Shown here piece after piece: positions 31,401-34,005 of a stretch of DNA of 34,005 bases. The DNA lies in contig JAAEPW010000412.1 in assembly GCA_024232355.1 (NCBI GenBank), forward strand, positions 1 through 34,005, given 5' to 3'. Position 1 is the first letter of the stretch, and every line of letters starts with the position of its first letter. The position numbers and the translations under genes are program-made. The notes beneath the pieces are model-generated. The model had not been told where the DNA came from and ran no database searches. It was given only the letters and a program-made list of their open reading frames with translations. The DNA is from Chloroflexota bacterium. GTDB taxonomy: Bacteria; Chloroflexota; Anaerolineae; B4-G1.

Positions 31401-31684
31401 TGCTCAAAGTCCACAACCGCTTTGATAAAGACCTGCTGCACGATGGCATCGACTATCTCGGATTCAGTGAGACAATCCAAGAGCGCGCGCACCAGCCGGT
31501 GGATTTCGAGCGCGTAATGGTCGATCAACAGTTCGAGGACTCGGGGATCGTTGGACGCGAGATTTCGGAGAAAGTGGGTGAGTGTCTGTTCCTCGCTCTT
31601 GCTTTGAGCCGATTGAAAGCCGAGGTCGATTAAGGAGAGTGGGTTTCGATTTTGACGTGCACTATTGTCTGTTTGTCGTCGCAT
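28472..31684 (-). CDS. ECF sigma-like domain fused through a membrane helix to two beta-propellers (TolB/PD40-like and seven WD40)
   Basis: The protein has 1070 residues. The ATG at 31684 has AAAAGG about 10 bases upstream, and a TTG nine bases earlier is too close to that site. Residues about 42-122 resemble sigma region 2 (VDAIVQQVFIKAV, then ARVWLSGIAVNLVQTHRRKQ). Residues about 142-197 resemble region 4 (LTEKQQLCVVLHYVHNL, then a helix-turn-helix). One membrane segment follows (about 252-270, GLFSAVIVAILVAFWGFW), then a Pro-rich linker. Residues about 310-760 hold about six repeats of the kind DGRYVAFTS..DVFVRDR (TolB/PD40-like). Residues about 788-1070 hold exactly seven WD40 units (VAFSPDG....LW), a complete ring. 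The sigma part should be cytoplasmic and the propellers outside. Whether it directs RNA polymerase is inference. Confidence 0.85.
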   Translation of the reverse strand: MRRQTDNSARQNRNPLSLIDLGFQSAQSKSEEQTLTHFLRNLASNDPRVLELLIDHYALEIHRLVRALLDCLTESEIVDAIVQQVFIKAVVDFEQFRSEGNARVWLSGIAVNLVQTHRRKQRRRRGPTDARQAPKHEITIEQQYQAAVADLTEKQQLCVVLHYVHNLSTPYIAHVLNISDEQVHTHLTAAQHVIQQSMPDHPDASDLARILQTCWPAPVLTPSDIQRFTATVQARLQQRRLPSRFLTQFKEIGLFSAVIVAILVAFWGFWRRDTYQSEPIFPPTLVPPPTPVDVSSTTIKGVWREVEESTAGDISQMIYNAEPCVSADGSAIAFSSSASTLVDGDTNQAFDVFVVDRQTHDIERVSVNSDGVQGNGMSISPRISTDGRLLVFASLADNLVAGDRLTCMFEDDPDSSCADIFVHDRETSITERITLAYNGSEADGHSFYPTISASGRWVAYWSGADNLVTMDTELCGTKEDIHNCVDIFIYDRKPRIVDQIQTVRIPIGRSQTQQARNLISISDNGRYVAVSVHAGDLAASRVQLTNQVDVFVYDLHTGTFEPVNISSEGVPGNDASANAIMSPDGRYVAFTSKARNLVPDDTNEHADVFVRDRVAGTTERISIADDGHQGNGDSGTLAFSGLASWGEQISISDDGRHVAFTSFADDLATDLALPYNPYGWPGYNRVYLHDRQTGETDEVRFSTQESNGFYIYLHISGNGQWMSMMEQVPDCGLTDVCSTIWLYDQQTNLAVNPLENKLVITPDALASRLHQSLWHNSAVNSVAFSPDGQMVATGTSDGIVHLWRVSDGALIRPLEMHTRPVSGLAFSQEGTLLLSSARDRTVNVWRVSDGTLLDQIVERSSGIFSLAISPDDQLLALGGFGAAWVWKVDTEFFTRIDSQRYPGNYVDSVAFSPDGTILALALSDKTVWLRRTSDGEALLRLGNHTGRVLSLAFSSDGQHLATGSEDDTLNLWQIEGKADDELTARHLFTLQHPDWVKSLAFSPDGTILASASLDRSVRLWSIPDGESLGSPLDTLHQVENITFSPDGDMLAVGTIGGNLHLWQISEPELD

Positions 31685-31927
31685 ATCTCGCAAGCCTTTT
31701 CTTTGTTTTCACTATCGGATACTTTTTTTTCTTCAGCCACGAATTAAGGCAACTGTAGGTTGTACCGAGCTGCCACAAATGTGGAGAGAAAAATATGTGA
31801 AAATTCGCAACTACTCTGGTATGGAACCCTTGCAAAGGTTCGACAGTGCTTTTCAAGCCAACAATGCTTTCGTTGACCAAAAATCACTACAGCAACAGTG
31901 CAATTCGTGACAAAAAACCATTGTCTC

Positions 31928-32974
31928 TTAATCACGGGTGTGATGGTTCCAGCACACTATATACGTGCCGCGCCATCGCCGTGCCTCGGTCACCAACGCA
32001 GCGGCATAGTCCGAAATCTGTGTGACTGTTTGACCGTCTGCCAGGGGCATGTCCAAGTACAAGCGATTTATTTTTACAAGATGCACCTCTGGCGGCACGT
32101 CCTCGTCCTCAAGCCGCCGCACGGTGATGGTGTGCGGCTGGTACCACAGACATCTCGCCTTCTCTGCCGTGATCGGTGTATTGAACAGGATGTGCTGGAC
32201 CTCTTGGTCTGTTATCGTCGCCAGGCCCTCCACCGTCAGAGCTCCAGCGTCGAGCGCTTGTTGCACTAGGTGTTTGAGAAGCACGTTGGTGCCCACGTTG
32301 GAGGGGGAGCAATGCAGGCGCGCCTCGGCCACAATGAGTTCGACCAACAACTCGGCCGTCTCGACGTCGGTGTCGAGGTGGGGGCCGCTCAGGCGCAGCC
32401 GGGCGAGCAGTTGGTGAGCGGGCAGCGGCAGGATGCCGCCCGCCTGGGCGCTGCGCACCCACGAGTCGAGATGGTCGGCGTGCAGGATGCCGTCGCCGTT
32501 GCGCAGACAGCTCGGTGGGTCGCCATTGATCTGGGATGCCACGGCCTGTGGGTCCACGTTGTGATGGGCCAGGATATCGGCGATGGGCGGCGAGAGGATG
32601 CGGTTGATGGTCCAGCGGTGATGGTCCACGCCGTCCAGCCGCTCCAGGGCGTGGCAGAACGGCGCGTGCCCCACGTCGTGCAGCAGGGCGGCCACGCGCA
32701 AGAGATCGTCGTCGGGCACAAAGTGCGCGATCAACGCAAAGACGCCCAGGGTGTGCTGCAAACGGCTGTGCATATGGTACGTACTGAGGTAAGACCCCCC
32801 GCCGTGATGCAAAAAGTGGAGCCGCCGCAGCGGCAGGCAGGTCAGCAGGGCGCGCTCGACGGGCCGCAGCTCAGTGCGCAGCCGCCACAGTGGTTCCCAC
32901 AGCACGTCGTCGGCGCCGTCGTGGCGGGCGGGGTAGTCTTTTTTGTTCAAGGATGAGCCGTATTCTGATTCCAT
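31928..32974 (-). CDS. HD-domain phosphohydrolase (dNTPase/SAMHD1-like superfamily)
   Basis: The protein has 348 residues. I chose ATG 32974 because GAGG lies about 9 bases upstream, while the in-frame TTG at 32980 is too close to it. The metal site H...HD...D reads His74 (RLQHTLGVF), His99-Asp100 (ALLHDVGHAPFCHALE) and an aspartate at 167 or 170 (HADHLDSW). DVGHAPFCHALE is the motif of the dGTPase/YdhJ/SAMHD1 branch rather than of the RelA or cyclic-di-GMP branches. The N-terminal PVERALLTCLPLRRLHFLHH..STYHMHSR also fits that branch. It should hydrolyse nucleotides in the cytoplasm, with substrate undetermined. It lies 243 bases upstream of, and in the same direction as, the sigma-propeller gene. 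Confidence 0.87.
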   Translation of the reverse strand: MESEYGSSLNKKDYPARHDGADDVLWEPLWRLRTELRPVERALLTCLPLRRLHFLHHGGGSYLSTYHMHSRLQHTLGVFALIAHFVPDDDLLRVAALLHDVGHAPFCHALERLDGVDHHRWTINRILSPPIADILAHHNVDPQAVASQINGDPPSCLRNGDGILHADHLDSWVRSAQAGGILPLPAHQLLARLRLSGPHLDTDVETAELLVELIVAEARLHCSPSNVGTNVLLKHLVQQALDAGALTVEGLATITDQEVQHILFNTPITAEKARCLWYQPHTITVRRLEDEDVPPEVHLVKINRLYLDMPLADGQTVTQISDYAAALVTEARRWRGTYIVCWNHHTRD

Positions 32975-33093
32975 TCGCAATTGCCTCTACCAAGAAACAA
33001 CTTTTTGAAAAAGGCCTAAAACCCCGCCCCTGCTGTTTCTCGCAAAATGAAGAACCCTAAAGGGGTTTTGGGCGCTATTGAGAGACGAGAACC

Positions 33094-33191
33094 AGACCTG
33101 CCAGGTTTTATGAGACACTTTTGAACACAAGCGCACTGTTAATCGGGTCAAATCTGTACCCCAAAAGCTCTAGCGGAAACCCGGCAGGTCT
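33094..33191. repeat. inverted-repeat element with AGACCTGCCAG ends, copy 2
   Basis: AGACCTGCCAG (33094-33104) is followed by GTTTT. CCGGCAGGTCT (33181-33191) is its inverse with one mismatch. The ends match 17573-17667, but the interiors do not. It lies between the HD and isochorismatase genes, where it could act as a terminator for the latter. Confidence 0.6.
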
Positions 33192-33221
33192 TTGTAAACT
33201 TTGTGACTTGATGCCATTGAT

Positions 33222-33716
33222 TCAAAGCAGCTTTTTCAGAGCACCATAAGAAATCACGTCATTGACGCTCTCGACGAATTTGATATTCTCTAGGACACCA
33301 CTGGCCAGCGATCCTCGTAGAATGATGGGAGTCAGGTCGAGGTCTTCCGCCCCCCGGTACGTGGACAGCACGCAATACTCGGCGCAAAAACCAGTGACGA
33401 TCACAGTATCTATGCCAAGGGCCTGCAATTCATCCGCCAGCGGCGTCTGGTTGAAGGAGTTTCCGTATGTCTTGTGGATGTGCAAGTCAGAGGGTAGGAT
33501 GTTCAACTCGTCGGGCAGATCAAAGCCCTCGGTTCCTGGCACAAGTCCATCCTCTTTGTCTATATGCTGGACAGAGATGACGGGCAGTTCCTTTTCTCTA
33601 AAGATTGCGATGGCCGCGTTGATATAGTCGATGGCATCATTGAGGGACTGGGCCATTGTCGGACTGAATTTGAAGAATTCCTTTTGAACGTCGATAACTA
33701 GTAAAGCGAGTTTCAT
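33222..33716 (-). CDS. isochorismatase family cysteine hydrolase
   Basis: The protein has 164 residues. GGAGG lies 5 bases before the ATG. The catalytic triad is visible: Asp9 (LVIDVQ), Lys82 (HKTYGNSF) and Cys115 (GFCAEYCVLST). The family includes nicotinamidase, isochorismatase and various amidases such as ureidoacrylate or N-carbamoyl hydrolases. At 164 residues it is short, and the metal-binding motif of true nicotinamidases (DxHxxxH) is replaced by SVQHIDKEDG, so nicotinamidase is unlikely. Similar proteins are often annotated only as cysteine hydrolases. The substrate is unknown. Confidence 0.9.
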   Translation of the reverse strand: MKLALLVIDVQKEFFKFSPTMAQSLNDAIDYINAAIAIFREKELPVISVQHIDKEDGLVPGTEGFDLPDELNILPSDLHIHKTYGNSFNQTPLADELQALGIDTVIVTGFCAEYCVLSTYRGAEDLDLTPIILRGSLASGVLENIKFVESVNDVISYGALKKLL

Positions 33717-33814
33717 GTAACCTCCTGAATATATAGATGTTTGCTTAGCAACGGTTGGATCTCCACGAATTCACTACCGGACACTGTTGACAAGTGAACA
33801 ACAGATACTGAATT

Positions 33815-33880
33815 TTTAGCCACGAATTTCACGAATTTACACTAATTTTTGATTTACATTCGTGGCAATTCGTGGCTAAA
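33815..33880. repeat. TTTAGCCACGAATT inverted repeat
   Basis: The arm 33815-33836 and the inverse arm 33858-33880 pair over 22 to 23 bases with one small indel or mismatch around a 21-base A+T-rich loop. Within each arm the CACGAATT motif is doubled. A fragment of the same motif (AGCCACGAATT) occurs at about 31735. It is probably a dispersed repeat, and its role is unknown. Confidence 0.7.
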
Positions 33881-33955
33881 GAAAAAAGGCAATACCGCAA
33901 AAGTCGCTAGGAGAGCCAATCCGTCCCTGGGGACGCCAAACCGTATACCTGCCAG

Positions 33956-33971
33956 CAACTTGGAAAAGTTG
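33956..33971. repeat. CAACTT GGAA AAGTTG hairpin near window edge
   Basis: A perfect 6-bp stem (33956-33961 with 33966-33971) and a GGAA loop, preceded by ACCTGCCAG. It is probably the left part of another inverted-repeat element cut by the window end. Confidence 0.4.
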
Positions 33972-34005
33972 GTCCAGATGTCAGAAAAACGATCAAAAAT
34001 GGTAA

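Larger units (their letters stand above)
33717..34005. other. 289-base right-end region with dispersed repeats
   Basis: It contains the TTTAGCCACGAATT inverted repeat (33815-33880), a CGTCCC..GGGACG palindrome near 33921-33934, and a CAACTT/AAGTTG hairpin (33956-33971) preceded by ACCTGCCAG, like the ends of the 17573 and 33094 elements. No gene is apparent. Confidence 0.55.

Noticed and set aside
31662..31910. short open frames on both strands upstream of the sigma-propeller gene
   Set aside because: They lack ribosome sites, their residues are irregular, and they overlap the gene start. The 243-base gap shows no clear promoter to me.
33222..33716. nicotinamidase
   Set aside because: The DxHxxxH metal motif is absent, so only family-level annotation is supported.

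Overview
Most likely organism: a Chloroflexota bacterium of the Anaerolineae/Caldilineae type. This is inferred from gene style and no marker in the window proves it. Pointers are the moderately GC-rich genes with canonical AGGAGG ribosome sites, near-consensus TTGACT/TATAAT promoters, very large GAF/PAS sensor kinases, SBBP and WD40 propeller proteins, and intergenic DNA crowded with small palindromic repeats. The window is chromosomal. I see no tRNA, rRNA, CRISPR array, prophage or transposase gene.

Layout. Bases 1-9402 read leftward: an exported SBBP-repeat protein (cut by the window edge), an acyl-CoA dehydrogenase behind an operator-like cluster, an AlbA_2/RecG-C-like ATP-binding regulator, a small lipoprotein overlapping the end of gyrA, gyrA itself (TTG start), a GT39-type membrane glycosyltransferase and a small membrane protein. 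Divergent promoters at 9409-9489 switch the direction. Bases 9518-17524 read rightward: methyltransferase, GNAT acetyltransferase, Qnr-like pentapeptide protein, second methyltransferase, penicillin-acylase-family hydrolase, creatininase-family amidohydrolase, alpha/beta hydrolase, and a RidA protein with an odd cysteine tail. From the GNAT gene to the acylase the genes touch or overlap, so they probably form one transcript. Bases 17525-19301 are repeat-rich and hold a small membrane protein and a frameshifted unknown gene.

Bases 19302-26099 read leftward: a 1485-residue cytoplasmic histidine kinase, then a response regulator fused to a class III cyclase domain that lacks one metal-binding aspartate, then a threonine synthase. 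The first two look like a signalling pair. To the right lie two tiny coupled genes (the second frameshifted), two tandem SDR dehydrogenases, and a leftward gene coding for an ECF sigma-like domain, one membrane segment and two beta-propellers in one chain. This fusion is the most unusual protein in the window. An HD phosphohydrolase and an isochorismatase-family hydrolase follow, and the right end is repeat-rich.

Repeats are a second theme. Three copies of a paired-hairpin element (about 2.9, 10.45 and 19.05 kb) have complementary loops. One of them sits inside a 151-bp element with perfect 12-bp terminal inverted repeats and a perfect 8-bp target-site duplication. A GTAG-headed inverted REP pair supplies the stop codon of the creatininase gene. 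Several other inverted repeats (17.6, 26.8, 33.1 and 33.8 kb) look like dispersed elements.
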